From: Planctomycetaceae bacterium
GTDB taxonomy: Bacteria; Planctomycetota; Planctomycetia; Pirellulales; UBA1268
Length of the DNA stretch: 11,734 nt
Assembly (NCBI GenBank): GCA_947440895.1
Contig: CANETO010000028.1
Span: forward strand, 1 to 11,734
Direction of reading: 5' to 3'
Numbering within the stretch: the stretch's first letter is position 1; each line of letters starts with the position of its first letter. The notes beneath the pieces were generated by a model. It had not been told where the DNA came from and ran no database searches. It saw only the letters and a list, made by a program, of their open reading frames with translations. Of this stretch, positions 1 to 7,805 are shown one piece after another. The position numbers were made by a program, and so were the translations under genes.

Positions 1-834
1 CTCGACCCCGATGGCCCGAATCACGGCGAAGCTGGCGTCGCGCATCCGTTGATACTGTCGGTCGGTGAGCGTGAGCGCCGGGGCGACGGTGATCGAATCG
101 CCGGTGTGCACGCCGCAGGGATCGAAGTTTTCGATGGAGCAGATCACGACGGCGTTGTCGTCAGCGTCGCGCATCACCTCCATCTCGTATTCCTTCCAGC
201 CCAGGATCGACTCCTCGACAAGCACCTCGCTCACCGGCGAGAGGTCGAGGCCACGCTGCACCTTCTGGTCGAACTCCTCGCGGTTGAACGCGATCCCGGA
301 GCCGGAGCCGCCGAGGGTGAAGCTGGGACGGATCACGGCGGGCAGGCCGATTTCGGCGAGCACCTCGCGGGCCTCTGCCAACGTCCTCACGATCCGTCCC
401 CGGCAGGTCTCGAGCCCGATCTTCCGCATCGTCTCCTTAAAGATCTCGCGGTCCTCGCCGCGGCGGATCGCCTCTGCCCGGGCGCCGATCATCTCCACGC
501 CGTGCTTCGCCAGCACGCCGTGCCGCTCCAGTTCCAGAGCCAGATTGAGCGCCGTCTGGCCGCCGAGTGTCGGCAGCACGGCGTCGGGCTTCTCGACCTC
601 GATCACCTTTTCAAGCATCTGCCAGGTAAGCGGCTCGATGTAGGTGCGGTCGGCCGTGCCCGGATCGGTCATGATCGTGGCCGGGTTCGAATTCACGAGC
701 ACGACGCGGTAGCCGTCCTCGCGGAGCGCCTTGCAGGCCTGGGTGCCCGAATAATCGAATTCGCAGGCCTGGCCGATGACGATGGGCCCAGAACCGATGA
801 GCAGAATCGTGTGGAGATCGTCGCGGCGGGGCAT
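1..834 (-). CDS. carB: Carbamoyl-phosphate synthase large subunit, N-terminal part (cut by window edge)
   Basis: CarB makes carbamoyl phosphate from bicarbonate, two ATP and ammonia channelled from the CarA glutaminase, feeding pyrimidine and arginine synthesis in the cytosol. Only 278 residues are visible of a protein normally near 1070; the rest lies left of position 1. The start at 834 gives MPRRDDLHTILLIGSGPIVI, which lines up residue for residue with the usual CarB N-terminus. Visible signatures are GQACEFDYSG (21-30), NSNPATIMTD (48-57), the GGQTALN loop (91-97), RPSFTLGGSGSG (169-180) and SIENFDPCGVHTGDS (233-247). Arg129, Arg169, Glu215 and His243 fall at the same numbers as the carboxyphosphate-domain residues of the E. 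coli enzyme, so this is the first ATP-grasp half and looks intact. No clear Shine-Dalgarno precedes the start. The gene is divergent from the ahpD-like gene at 969; carA is not in the window. Identity is essentially certain. Confidence 0.97.
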   Translation of the reverse strand, partial: MPRRDDLHTILLIGSGPIVIGQACEFDYSGTQACKALREDGYRVVLVNSNPATIMTDPGTADRTYIEPLTWQMLEKVIEVEKPDAVLPTLGGQTALNLALELERHGVLAKHGVEMIGARAEAIRRGEDREIFKETMRKIGLETCRGRIVRTLAEAREVLAEIGLPAVIRPSFTLGGSGSGIAFNREEFDQKVQRGLDLSPVSEVLVEESILGWKEYEMEVMRDADDNAVVICSIENFDPCGVHTGDSITVAPALTLTDRQYQRMRDASFAVIRAIGVE

Positions 835-968
835 AGGAAAACCTGAGGTGCGCGCAAAACTTCCAGAGGTTAGCATCTCGACCGCCCAGGCTTCAACGAA
901 CAGCTACAATTCCCGCAGCCCGCATCATTTCTCTCCCCGGCATCACACTTCCCCGGAATCCTCACCCC
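835..968. promoter_or_regulatory. Divergent intergenic region between carB and the ahpD-like gene
   Basis: This 134 bp gap must carry the start signals for both diverging genes. On the plus strand TACAAT at 905-910 matches five of six bases of a sigma-70 -10 box, but no good -35 box lies 16-18 bases upstream. On the minus strand TTGAAG (rc of 884-889) could be a weak -35 for carB, with only a poor -10 partner. No convincing terminator, riboswitch or attenuator was seen. The specific boxes are low-confidence guesses. Confidence 0.25.
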
Positions 969-1508
969 ATGTCCATCGCCACCCCCTCGCTCGACGCCCT
1001 CCGCGACACGCTCCCAGACGAACTGAAAGACATCCGCCTCAATCTGTCGAGCGTCCTGGCAGGCGAAAACCTCCAGCCCGAGCAGGCCATCGGCGTGGCG
1101 TTGGCGGCCGCCACATTCGTGCGGTGCCCTCCGCTCGCCCTGGCGATTGAAACCGATCTGCGGGCCGCCGGCGATGCCGTCGCGGTCCCGGCGATCTCCG
1201 ATGCCATCGCCGCGGCGGGCCTGATGGCCATGAACACCGTCTACTACCGCTTCCGCCACATGCTGGGCAAGGAGAGCTACGAGGCCCGCTCCCCGCGACT
1301 CCGCATGAGCCGCATGGCCCAGCCAGCCACGTCCAAGGCCGTCTTCGAACTGATGAGCCTGGGCTGCGCGGCGCTGGCAGGCTGCGAACTGTGCATCAAG
1401 AACCACGAGGCCAGTCTCATCCACCTGGGGGTGAGCGAGGAGGCCTGCCATGATGCCGTCCGCATCGCCGCCGTGATCAACGCCGTCGCCTGCGGCCTGC
1501 CCGCCTGA
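969..1508 (+). CDS. ahpD: AhpD-type alkylhydroperoxidase (carboxymuconolactone decarboxylase family)
   Basis: AhpD-family proteins are cytosolic thiol-dependent peroxidases, or reductase partners that recycle AhpC. The 179-residue length fits full AhpD proteins (about 175-180 aa), and the start MSIATPSLDALRDTLPDE followed by DIRLNLSSVL (21-30) matches the family N-terminus. The catalytic motif is present: Glu127, Cys139-x-x-Cys142 and His146 in GCELCIKNHEASL, equivalent to the Glu/Cys/Cys/His proton-relay set of mycobacterial AhpD. The MAMNTVYYRFRHML stretch (87-100) is the other conserved core helix. No strong Shine-Dalgarno is seen before the ATG. No ahpC lies in the window. The gene ends 27 bp before the membrane-fusion gene on the same strand, so co-transcription with the efflux genes is plausible but unproven. 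The family call is firm; the physiological partner is unknown. Confidence 0.9.
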   Translation: MSIATPSLDALRDTLPDELKDIRLNLSSVLAGENLQPEQAIGVALAAATFVRCPPLALAIETDLRAAGDAVAVPAISDAIAAAGLMAMNTVYYRFRHMLGKESYEARSPRLRMSRMAQPATSKAVFELMSLGCAALAGCELCIKNHEASLIHLGVSEEACHDAVRIAAVINAVACGLPA

Positions 1509-1535
1509 CGTGGAAGAAATGCCGGCGAAACAAAC

Positions 1536-2996
1536 ATGATCCTTCGATGGCTGAAAACCCTGGGCCTCCTTGCGATCATCGGCGGCGGTATCGCCGTGGC
1601 GGCCTCTTTCGGAGTGATTCCTGGCTGGAGACGCACTGGAGAGCCCGGCCCCACTGTTTCTCCAGAAGCAGCTCCCACGGCCAGGCATGCCGAGGCGATC
1701 CCGGTGACGGTGGCCACCGCCGTGCCACGGCGTGTCGAGCGTCGTGTCCGCACCGTCGGCACGTTGCACGGGTTTGAGGAGATCGAAATCAGCCCCCAGG
1801 TCGACGGGAACGTGCACCGGGTGGCGCACGACGTCGGCGACCTGGTCTTACCCGGTGACCTGCTGCTGGAAATCGACGCCACGGATTTCCAACTCGCGGT
1901 TCGTGAGCACGCCAGAGCGCTCGAACTCGAACTGGCACGCCTCGGGCTGAACACGGTTCCTGACGCATCATTCTCCACCGAAACGCTGCCCAGCGTCGAA
2001 CGGGCCAGGTTCGTGGAGCGGAATGCCGCGGACAGGCTCGATCGCTACAAGGCCCTGGCAGCCCGGGGCGTTATGACCAAGGACGACTACGAAAAAGCCG
2101 AGTTGAATCTGCAAACGGCCAGACTCGACACAAAACAGCGACTCATCGAGGCGGAGCAGACGCTCGCCGCGGTACGGCATCGGCAGGCCGTGCTGGAGAC
2201 GGCGGACAAGCGGCTGCGTGACACGAGCATTCTCGCCCCAGCCATCACCGTGCGGACGCCCCCCGTCCTGATGGCTACGGTGGGCACGTCCGACCCCGCG
2301 GCACCCACCGCAGTCGCAGCTCCCACCCTGGCGTACACCGTCGCCGAGCGATTTGTCTCGGAGGGGGAGATCGTCCGCGCCGCCCCACCCACCACACTGT
2401 TCCGGCTGGTCGTGGCCAGCGTCCTCAAGTTGAAGGCCGCCGTGCCGGAGCGGTATGCGTCGCAGGTGCGGCCTGGGCAGGACGTGGATCTGGCGGTCGA
2501 AAGCCTGCCCGGACGGCATGTTGGCGGACGCGTGGCCCGCGTGAATCCGACCGTGGACACGACCAACCGCACCTTCGAAGTCGAGGTCTGGGTGCCCAAT
2601 CAAGAACACCTGCTCAAGCCTGGTTCGTTCGCGACGGCGTCGATTCTGCTCGAGACCGATGCCAATGCCGTGACGGTGCCCGAGGAGGCGATCGTCCGCT
2701 ACGCCGGCGTCACGAAACTCTTCACCGTCGTCGACGCCAAGGCGGTCGTGGTTCCTGTCGAACTGGGCTCCCGGCTCGACATCCAGGGACCGCTCGGGAC
2801 GACCCAACGCTGGGTGGAGGTATCTGGTGGGATCGCCGTCGGTGCGCCGGTCGTGATGACCGGCCATTCCCAACTCAGTGACGGCGCGGCCGTACGGATC
2901 CGTGAGGTTCCTCGACAGTCGACGAACGCCCCCGCCACGGACGTGCCTGAGGCAGCGCCGCTGGACGATGTTCCGGCTGCAGAGGACGTCCGATGA
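1536..2996 (+). CDS. RND efflux periplasmic adaptor (membrane fusion protein, HlyD/AcrA-type)
   Basis: This protein would bridge the RND pump at 2993 to an outer-membrane channel across the periplasm. The 486 residues open with an uncleaved-looking hydrophobic segment (about 8-29, no lipobox Cys). The first lipoyl half follows (VDGNVHRVAHDVGDLVLPGD, 89-108), then an alpha-helical hairpin (about 117-228, with YKALAARGVMTKDDYEKAE at 171-189). The second lipoyl half is YTVAERFVSEGEIV (267-280). The beta-barrel domain spans about 296-372 (VRPGQDVDL, NPTVDTTNRTFEVEV, LKPGSFATASI), and the membrane-proximal domain about 378-456. Oddly, roughly 30 Pro/Ala/Thr-rich residues (236-266) interrupt the normally contiguous SILAP...ERFVSEGE lipoyl segment. 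An acidic Pro/Ala-rich tail follows residue 458. The stop overlaps the pump start as ATGA, so the two are translationally coupled. Family is certain; substrate is unknown. Confidence 0.93.
   Translation: MILRWLKTLGLLAIIGGGIAVAASFGVIPGWRRTGEPGPTVSPEAAPTARHAEAIPVTVATAVPRRVERRVRTVGTLHGFEEIEISPQVDGNVHRVAHDVGDLVLPGDLLLEIDATDFQLAVREHARALELELARLGLNTVPDASFSTETLPSVERARFVERNAADRLDRYKALAARGVMTKDDYEKAELNLQTARLDTKQRLIEAEQTLAAVRHRQAVLETADKRLRDTSILAPAITVRTPPVLMATVGTSDPAAPTAVAAPTLAYTVAERFVSEGEIVRAAPPTTLFRLVVASVLKLKAAVPERYASQVRPGQDVDLAVESLPGRHVGGRVARVNPTVDTTNRTFEVEVWVPNQEHLLKPGSFATASILLETDANAVTVPEEAIVRYAGVTKLFTVVDAKAVVVPVELGSRLDIQGPLGTTQRWVEVSGGIAVGAPVVMTGHSQLSDGAAVRIREVPRQSTNAPATDVPEAAPLDDVPAAEDVR
2981..2986 (+). 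promoter_or_regulatory. Shine-Dalgarno site for the RND pump gene
   Basis: AGAGGA sits inside the last codons of the adaptor gene, six bases before the pump ATG at 2993. It is one of the few good ribosome binding sites in this window. It fixes the pump start and fits translation coupled to the adaptor. Confidence 0.6.
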
Positions 2997-5900
2997 AGAT
3001 CTGGGATCTGTGCATCCAGCGACCGATCTTCACGGCGATGCTGGTCACGGCGCCGATCGTGCTCGGACTGGCCAGCTACCCGCGGCTGGGTGTCGAGCTG
3101 TTTCCGAATGTCGACCTGCCGCTCGTGACCGTCACGACGACGCTGCGGGGCGCCAGCGTCGAGGAGATGGAGACGGGCGTGACCAAGCCCATCGAGGAGA
3201 TCGTCAATACGGTGTCTGGCATCGAGCAACTCCGGTCGACGACGAAGGAGGGGATCTCGCAACTGACGATCGAATTCGCGCTCGCGAAAAATGGCGCCGT
3301 GGCGGCCCAGGAGGTCGATGCCAAGGTGCGGACGATCCTGAGCCAGCTGCCCGAGGGCACCGATGCCCCGATCATCGACAAGTTTGCCCTCGACGCAGCG
3401 CCGGTGCTGACGGTGGCCGTCTCGGGGCGTCGCGACGCGAGGGAAATCACCGAGATCGCCCGGCGCCGGATCAAGGAAGACCTTGAATCCTTGCCCGGCG
3501 TCGGTGCCGTGATTCTGGTCGGCGGCCGGCAGCGGGCGATCCAGATCTCGATCGACACCGACCGGCTGCAGAAATACGAACAGCTCACCATCGAGGACGT
3601 GCGTCAGGCCCTGGTCCGCGAAAATCAGGAGCAGCCGGGCGGCAGGATCGAGCAGGGCCCCCGGGAACTCGTGCTCCGCACGATGGGCCGGATCCGCGAG
3701 CCGGCCGACTTCGCTGAGTTGATCGTCGCCAACCGGCATGGCCAGCCGATCCGCATCAAGGACATCGGTACGGTCAGCGATTCCTTCGAAGAGCCACGGG
3801 GATTGAGTCGTCTGTGGGCGGCCGATCCTGCACAGCCGACGGAAGCGGGCCGCGCCGAGCGGCCGGGCGATCTGGCCGTGAGCCTGATCGTGCAGAAGCA
3901 GTCGGGCACGAACACCGTCGCCGTGGTCGAGCGGGTCAAGCACCGGCTGGAGGAGATCCGCGAGATCCTCCCCAACGACATCGATGTTCAGATCATCCGC
4001 GATCAGTCGCGGTTCATCGAGAACTCGATCCACGAGGTGAAGACCCATCTGCTCCTGGCCGCCGTCCTCGTCAGCCTGACGATCATGCTCTTCATGCGAG
4101 ACTGGCGCACGACGCTCATCGCCACGCTCTCCATTCCGACGTCGATGATCGCCACGTTCGCGTTCATGGACGCGATGGGCTTCACGCTCAACAACATCAC
4201 CATGCTCGGACTGATCCTTGCGATTGGCATCGTGGTGGACGATGCCGTCGTCGTCCACGAAAACATTTTTCGGCACATGGAGGAGTATGGGCTCGCGGCG
4301 CGGGAGGCCGCCGCGAGCGCCACGCAGGAGATCGCGTTGGCGGTCGTCGCCACGACCTTCTCACTCCTCGTCATCTTCGTCCCGGTGGTCTTCATGGGGG
4401 GGCGGGTGGGCCGCTTCTTCAGCAGCTTCGGCTACGTGGTGGCGTTCTCGATCCTGATGAGCATGTTCATTTCGTTCACGATGACGCCCATGCTCTGCTC
4501 CCTGTTCCTCAAGGCCGAGGATGCCGCACACTCGAGCAAGTCCGGCTTTGTCTGGCGGGCGGTGGAGGGCTTCTACATGCTCTGCCTACGGTTTTCGCTG
4601 CGGCACCGCTGGCTCGTCGTGCTGGTGACCGTGGGCGTTCTCGCGTCGACACCGTATCTGCTCCGCATCGTCGGCAAGGATTTCGTGCCGCGTGACGATA
4701 CGAGCGAGTTCGAGGTGGCGGTGACGTTGCCGGAGGGATGCTCGCTCGAGCGGGCCGATGAGGTGCTCTCCGAGGTCGAGTCGCGGCTCCGCGGCCTACG
4801 GGGAGTGCGGAAGACCCTCATCACCATCGGCGACACGACCGGCAGGACCGTGCGTGGGCAGGGCGAGGTCACCCGGGCGTCGATCTATTGCCGCCTGAGC
4901 GACCTCCGCGAACGCGAGTTCAGCCAGTTCGACGTCATGGGCGACGCCCGCCGGATCCTGCTCGACTACCCCGACCTGCGGGCGGCGGTGCAGGATGTCG
5001 CCGCGTTCTCCGGCGCCGGATTCCGGCAGGTGATGGTCGACTTGAACCTCCGTGGCCCCGACATGGAAATGCTGCAGGCGTATTCGGAGAAGATCACCGC
5101 GTGGATGAAGGCGGAGGGGTACTTTGTCGACGTCGACACGAGCCTCTCGTTCCGCAAACCGGAGGTGCGAATCGTGCCGAATCGAGAGCGGGCAAGCGAA
5201 CTGGGGGTGTCGATCCAGGCGATCTCGTCGACGACCAACGTGCTCGTGGGAGGCGATCCGGTCAGCACATACAAGGAGGCGGACCAGCAATACGACGTGT
5301 GGCTTCGCGCCGACCGCTCGTTCCGAGACGACTCCGCCCAGATCGCCAGACTGACGGTGCCCTCGAGCAAGCCGGGGGTGGGCGTCGTCGAACTCGGGAG
5401 CGTCGCCGCATTCGAGGATGCCCAGGGACCGAGCACCATCGAACGTTTTTCGCGCCAGCGGCAGGTCGTCATTTCCGCCAACCTCGAGGGTAAGGCGTTG
5501 GGAGAGGCCGTCTCCGCGTTGGGAGACTACGTCAAAACGCTCGATCTGCCGGCGGATTACCGCTGGGAGTTCATCGGGCAGGCCAAGAGCCTCAAGGAAA
5601 CGAACGCGAATTTTCTGATCGCGTTCGGCCTGGCCTTCCTGTTCATGTACATGATTCTCGCGGCCCAGTTCGAGAGCTTCGTGCACCCGATCACGATTCT
5701 CCTGGCGCTGCCGCTGACGATCCCCTTCGCGATCCTGTCGCTCATCCTGCTGCGGACGAACCTCGACATCTACGCCATGTTCGGCCTTTTCATGCTCTTT
5801 GGCATCGTCAAGAAGAACGGCATCCTGCAGGTCGACTACACGAACGTGCTCCGCGAGCGGGGCGTGCCGCGGGACAAGGCGATCCTCGACGCCAACGCCG

Positions 5901-6211
5901 TGCGACTGCGGCCAATCCTGATGACGACGGTCATGCTCGTGGCGGCGATGATCCCGATGGCGATGGGCGAGGGGCCAGGCGCCGCCTCCCGGGCCGGCAT
6001 GGCGAAGGTGATCCTTGGCGGCCAGCTGTTGTCGCTGCTGCTGACGCTCCTGCTGACTCCCGTGGCCTACTCGCTCTGGGATGATCTGACCGTGGCGATG
6101 CAACGCCTGTCCGCGCGGATCGGCCGGGATGGCTCCCGCGACGGTCAGGTCGCCGTCGTGCCGGATCCCAGCGACGGTCCGCCGAGTTCCCGCAAATATT
6201 CGAGCGTGTAG
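2993..6211 (+). CDS. RND-family efflux pump, inner-membrane permease (AcrB/HAE1-like)
   Basis: This is a proton-driven trimeric pump taking substrates from the periplasm or inner membrane to a tripartite channel. The 1072 residues match a full HAE1-type RND protein. Residue 9 onward (QRPIFTAMLVTAPIVLGL) is TM1; PRLGVELFPNVDLPLVTV starts the first porter loop. Proton-relay residues are present: the Asp416-Asp417 pair in GIVVDDAVVVHEN (TM4), and Lys940 in FGIVKKNGILQVDY (TM10). Other family signatures are the TM2-TM3 stretch around FMRDWRTTLIATLSIPTS, the second repeat beginning near RHRWLVVLVTVGVLA, and GQAKSLKETNANFLIAFGLAFLFMYMILAAQFES. A linker near 270-295 (LWAADPAQPTEAGRAERPGD) is longer than in many homologues. 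The C-terminal 20 or so residues are hydrophilic and coded in DNA shared with the opposing DUF971 gene. Heavy-metal (HME) pumps are less likely, given the VDDAVVVHEN motif and general similarity to multidrug RND pumps. Substrate cannot be told. Confidence 0.95.
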   Translation: MKIWDLCIQRPIFTAMLVTAPIVLGLASYPRLGVELFPNVDLPLVTVTTTLRGASVEEMETGVTKPIEEIVNTVSGIEQLRSTTKEGISQLTIEFALAKNGAVAAQEVDAKVRTILSQLPEGTDAPIIDKFALDAAPVLTVAVSGRRDAREITEIARRRIKEDLESLPGVGAVILVGGRQRAIQISIDTDRLQKYEQLTIEDVRQALVRENQEQPGGRIEQGPRELVLRTMGRIREPADFAELIVANRHGQPIRIKDIGTVSDSFEEPRGLSRLWAADPAQPTEAGRAERPGDLAVSLIVQKQSGTNTVAVVERVKHRLEEIREILPNDIDVQIIRDQSRFIENSIHEVKTHLLLAAVLVSLTIMLFMRDWRTTLIATLSIPTSMIATFAFMDAMGFTLNNITMLGLILAIGIVVDDAVVVHENIFRHMEEYGLAAREAAASATQEIALAVVATTFSLLVIFVPVVFMGGRVGRFFSSFGYVVAFSILMSMFISFTMTPMLCSLFLKAEDAAHSSKSGFVWRAVEGFYMLCLRFSLRHRWLVVLVTVGVLASTPYLLRIVGKDFVPRDDTSEFEVAVTLPEGCSLERADEVLSEVESRLRGLRGVRKTLITIGDTTGRTVRGQGEVTRASIYCRLSDLREREFSQFDVMGDARRILLDYPDLRAAVQDVAAFSGAGFRQVMVDLNLRGPDMEMLQAYSEKITAWMKAEGYFVDVDTSLSFRKPEVRIVPNRERASELGVSIQAISSTTNVLVGGDPVSTYKEADQQYDVWLRADRSFRDDSAQIARLTVPSSKPGVGVVELGSVAAFEDAQGPSTIERFSRQRQVVISANLEGKALGEAVSALGDYVKTLDLPADYRWEFIGQAKSLKETNANFLIAFGLAFLFMYMILAAQFESFVHPITILLALPLTIPFAILSLILLRTNLDIYAMFGLFMLFGIVKKNGILQVDYTNVLRERGVPRDKAILDANAVRLRPILMTTVMLVAAMIPMAMGEGPGAASRAGMAKVILGGQLLSLLLTLLLTPVAYSLWDDLTVAMQRLSARIGRDGSRDGQVAVVPDPSDGPPSSRKYSSV

Positions 6212-6486
6212 ATGCCACTGGAGTGGCCGTCGGAAAATTCGATCGAGTAGGCGTACTGCCCCACGGGCTTCATGCCGGCGATGCCAAGCGGCGCCACCTC
6301 CTCTGGCCTGAGCACAGGCAGCAGCGCCGGCGTCGCCGGCTGCACCCGCTGCTCGCGGCAGGTGGCGCACGGGCAGGCGTCTCTCAGAAGCCGCGGCGAG
6401 TAGTCGGCTTTCACACCATCGCTCCAACCGATCTCGATGCCGCCACGGTCGAGACGCCGGATGCTCTGCGGAACGGGCTGTGTCAT
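6145..6486 (-). CDS. DUF971 / gamma-butyrobetaine hydroxylase-like N-terminal domain protein
   Basis: This small 113-residue protein is a stand-alone DUF971 domain, the fold found as the N-terminal domain of gamma-butyrobetaine hydroxylases and as a separate protein in many bacteria, sometimes near iron-sulphur assembly genes. Visible signatures are GIEIGWSDGVKADYSPRLLRDACPCATC (16-43), with the probable metal-binding cysteines Cys38, Cys40 and Cys43, and VGQYAYSIEFSDGHSSGIYTLEYLREL (75-101), with conserved SDGH (85-88). The start codon overlaps the stop of the CoA ligase as ATGA (6483-6486), so it is the second gene of a coupled pair. Its last 22 or so codons run antisense to the end of the RND pump gene. 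The domain is confident; the biochemical role is unknown. It has no hydroxylase domain attached, so it is not itself an oxygenase. Confidence 0.85.
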   Translation of the reverse strand: MTQPVPQSIRRLDRGGIEIGWSDGVKADYSPRLLRDACPCATCREQRVQPATPALLPVLRPEEVAPLGIAGMKPVGQYAYSIEFSDGHSSGIYTLEYLRELGGPSLGSGTTAT

Positions 6487-7802
6487 GACTGCCTTTCTGA
6501 TGGCTGCTGGTCTGTCGGTGTCGTGCTGCGGCGATCGACGATCCGCCGTGCCTTGCCCTCGAATCGCGGCAGCGTGCCGCTAGGAACCGCAGTCACCTCG
6601 ACCCGCAATCCCAGCCGCAGCTGCAGCTCATGGGCAACGCGGCCCGGATCGGCGAGCCGATCCTCGATGTCCAGATGCAACGCGTCGAGGCTTTCGCGAG
6701 TGGAGACCGTGAGCCGATACTCTACGATCTCCGGGAAGCCGCGGACGATCTCATCGATCGCCGCCGGAAAGATATTCACGCCGCGGACCACGAGCATGTC
6801 GTCCGTCCGTCCGACGACGCCCCCTTCGAGCCGCACCCACGGACAGCCACCAGCCTCGATCGCTTCGCACGCAGGCCAACGGGGCCGTACGAGGTCACCG
6901 GTGCGGTAGCGAATCACGGGCGACCCCGAACGGCCGAGGGTCGTCAGCACCAACTCGGAGAGTTCGCCCGGCCCGGCCGCCCGGCCCGTTTCCACGCTGA
7001 GAAACTCCGGGTGAAACCAGGGCTCGATCACGTCGAGACCGCTGCCTACCAGATCGCCCACGCCCCAGGGCCCGACCTCGGTCGCACCGGCATGATCGAG
7101 CACGTCTGCCCCCCACGCTTCGGCAATCCTGTTCCGCACCGCTGGGATCGACCCGCCCGGCTCTCCCGCCACGATCACAAGCCGCACACTCAGATGCCCC
7201 AGATCGAGCTTCTGTTCGCAGGCCACCTCCGCGAGATGCAGGCTGTAGCTGGGCGTGGCCACGAGCACGGTTGCCCCGAGGGTCCTCGCCAGCTCCAGCC
7301 TTGCGAGCGTCGTCATGCCCCCGGTGGGAATCGCCATCGCCTGCCGCGTGAGCACCGCGTCGAAACAGCTCCAGAAGCCCGCATAGGGACCGAACGAGGA
7401 AGCCACGAGCACCCGATCGCCCGGCCGCACTCCGCCGCGATCGAGGATCGATTGCCAACAGGCCATCCACCACGCCCAGTCATCGGTCGTGTCGAAGACG
7501 GGCAACGGCCGACCACGTGTGCCGCTGGTCTGGTGGAACCGCACATAGCGATCGGACGACCAGGTGAGATTTCCAGGGACGCCCGTTGCAGCGGTCGCAC
7601 CGACCAGTTCCTCCTTGAAGGTGAACGGCCAGTCTTCGAGCGCATCGAGCGACGGCAGTTCGGTCGGCACGCGTGCAAGCTTGGCGGCATAGAACGCGTT
7701 CTGCGGTAGGATCGTCTGCACGAGCCCCCGCAGCCGCTCGAGCTTGAGGGCATCGAGCTGCGTACGGGAGGGCGACGCTGATACAGTTGGCTGGTCAGTC
7801 AT
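6483..7802 (-). CDS. PaaK-like phenylacetate/aryl-CoA ligase (AMP-forming, ANL superfamily)
   Basis: The enzyme would adenylate a carboxylic acid with ATP and transfer it to CoA in the cytosol. Its 439 residues match PaaK-type ligases (about 430-440), which are shorter than ordinary acyl-CoA synthetases. Motifs in order: the PaaK-like N-terminus (LERLRGLVQTILPQNAFYAAKL); a phosphate-binding loop QTSGTRGRP (91-99); VAGEPGG (211-217); A5-type HAGATEVGPWG (237-247); YRTGD (299-303); the hinge GRTDDMLVVRGVNIFP (331-346); and the C-terminal catalytic lysine region LPRFEGKARRIVD, with Lys417. All key residues are present, so it should be active. No phenylacetyl-CoA epoxidase or other paa gene is nearby, so phenylacetate as substrate is only one option; benzoate-like or other aryl/acyl acids are possible. 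The start at 7802 lacks a Shine-Dalgarno but directly follows a promoter-like element. Its stop overlaps the DUF971 start. Confidence 0.9.
   Translation of the reverse strand: MTDQPTVSASPSRTQLDALKLERLRGLVQTILPQNAFYAAKLARVPTELPSLDALEDWPFTFKEELVGATAATGVPGNLTWSSDRYVRFHQTSGTRGRPLPVFDTTDDWAWWMACWQSILDRGGVRPGDRVLVASSFGPYAGFWSCFDAVLTRQAMAIPTGGMTTLARLELARTLGATVLVATPSYSLHLAEVACEQKLDLGHLSVRLVIVAGEPGGSIPAVRNRIAEAWGADVLDHAGATEVGPWGVGDLVGSGLDVIEPWFHPEFLSVETGRAAGPGELSELVLTTLGRSGSPVIRYRTGDLVRPRWPACEAIEAGGCPWVRLEGGVVGRTDDMLVVRGVNIFPAAIDEIVRGFPEIVEYRLTVSTRESLDALHLDIEDRLADPGRVAHELQLRLGLRVEVTAVPSGTLPRFEGKARRIVDRRSTTPTDQQPSERQS
6492..6498 (-). promoter_or_regulatory. Ribosome binding site for the DUF971 gene
   Basis: Read on the minus strand, AGAAAGG lies five bases before the ATG at 6486, within the final codons of the upstream ligase gene. 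It supports this start and independent or coupled re-initiation after the ligase stop. Confidence 0.45.
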
Positions 7803-7805
7803 GCA

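Noticed and set aside
49..846. A 265-codon plus-strand open frame over carB
   Set aside because: The minus strand encodes an unmistakable CarB N-terminus; this frame is its shadow.
870..1829. A 319-codon minus-strand open frame across ahpD and the adaptor start
   Set aside because: Composition is typical of antisense noise, and the plus strand has two clear family matches in the same DNA.
2699..4276. A 525-codon open frame on the minus strand
   Set aside because: It lies fully antisense to the adaptor and RND pump genes, is rich in Arg, His, Asp and Gly with no domain, and is what a GC-rich gene yields on its opposite strand.
4796..6427. A 543-codon open frame on the minus strand
   Set aside because: Antisense to the RND pump and overlapping DUF971 in the wrong frame; low-complexity His/Arg/Asp composition and no recognisable motif.
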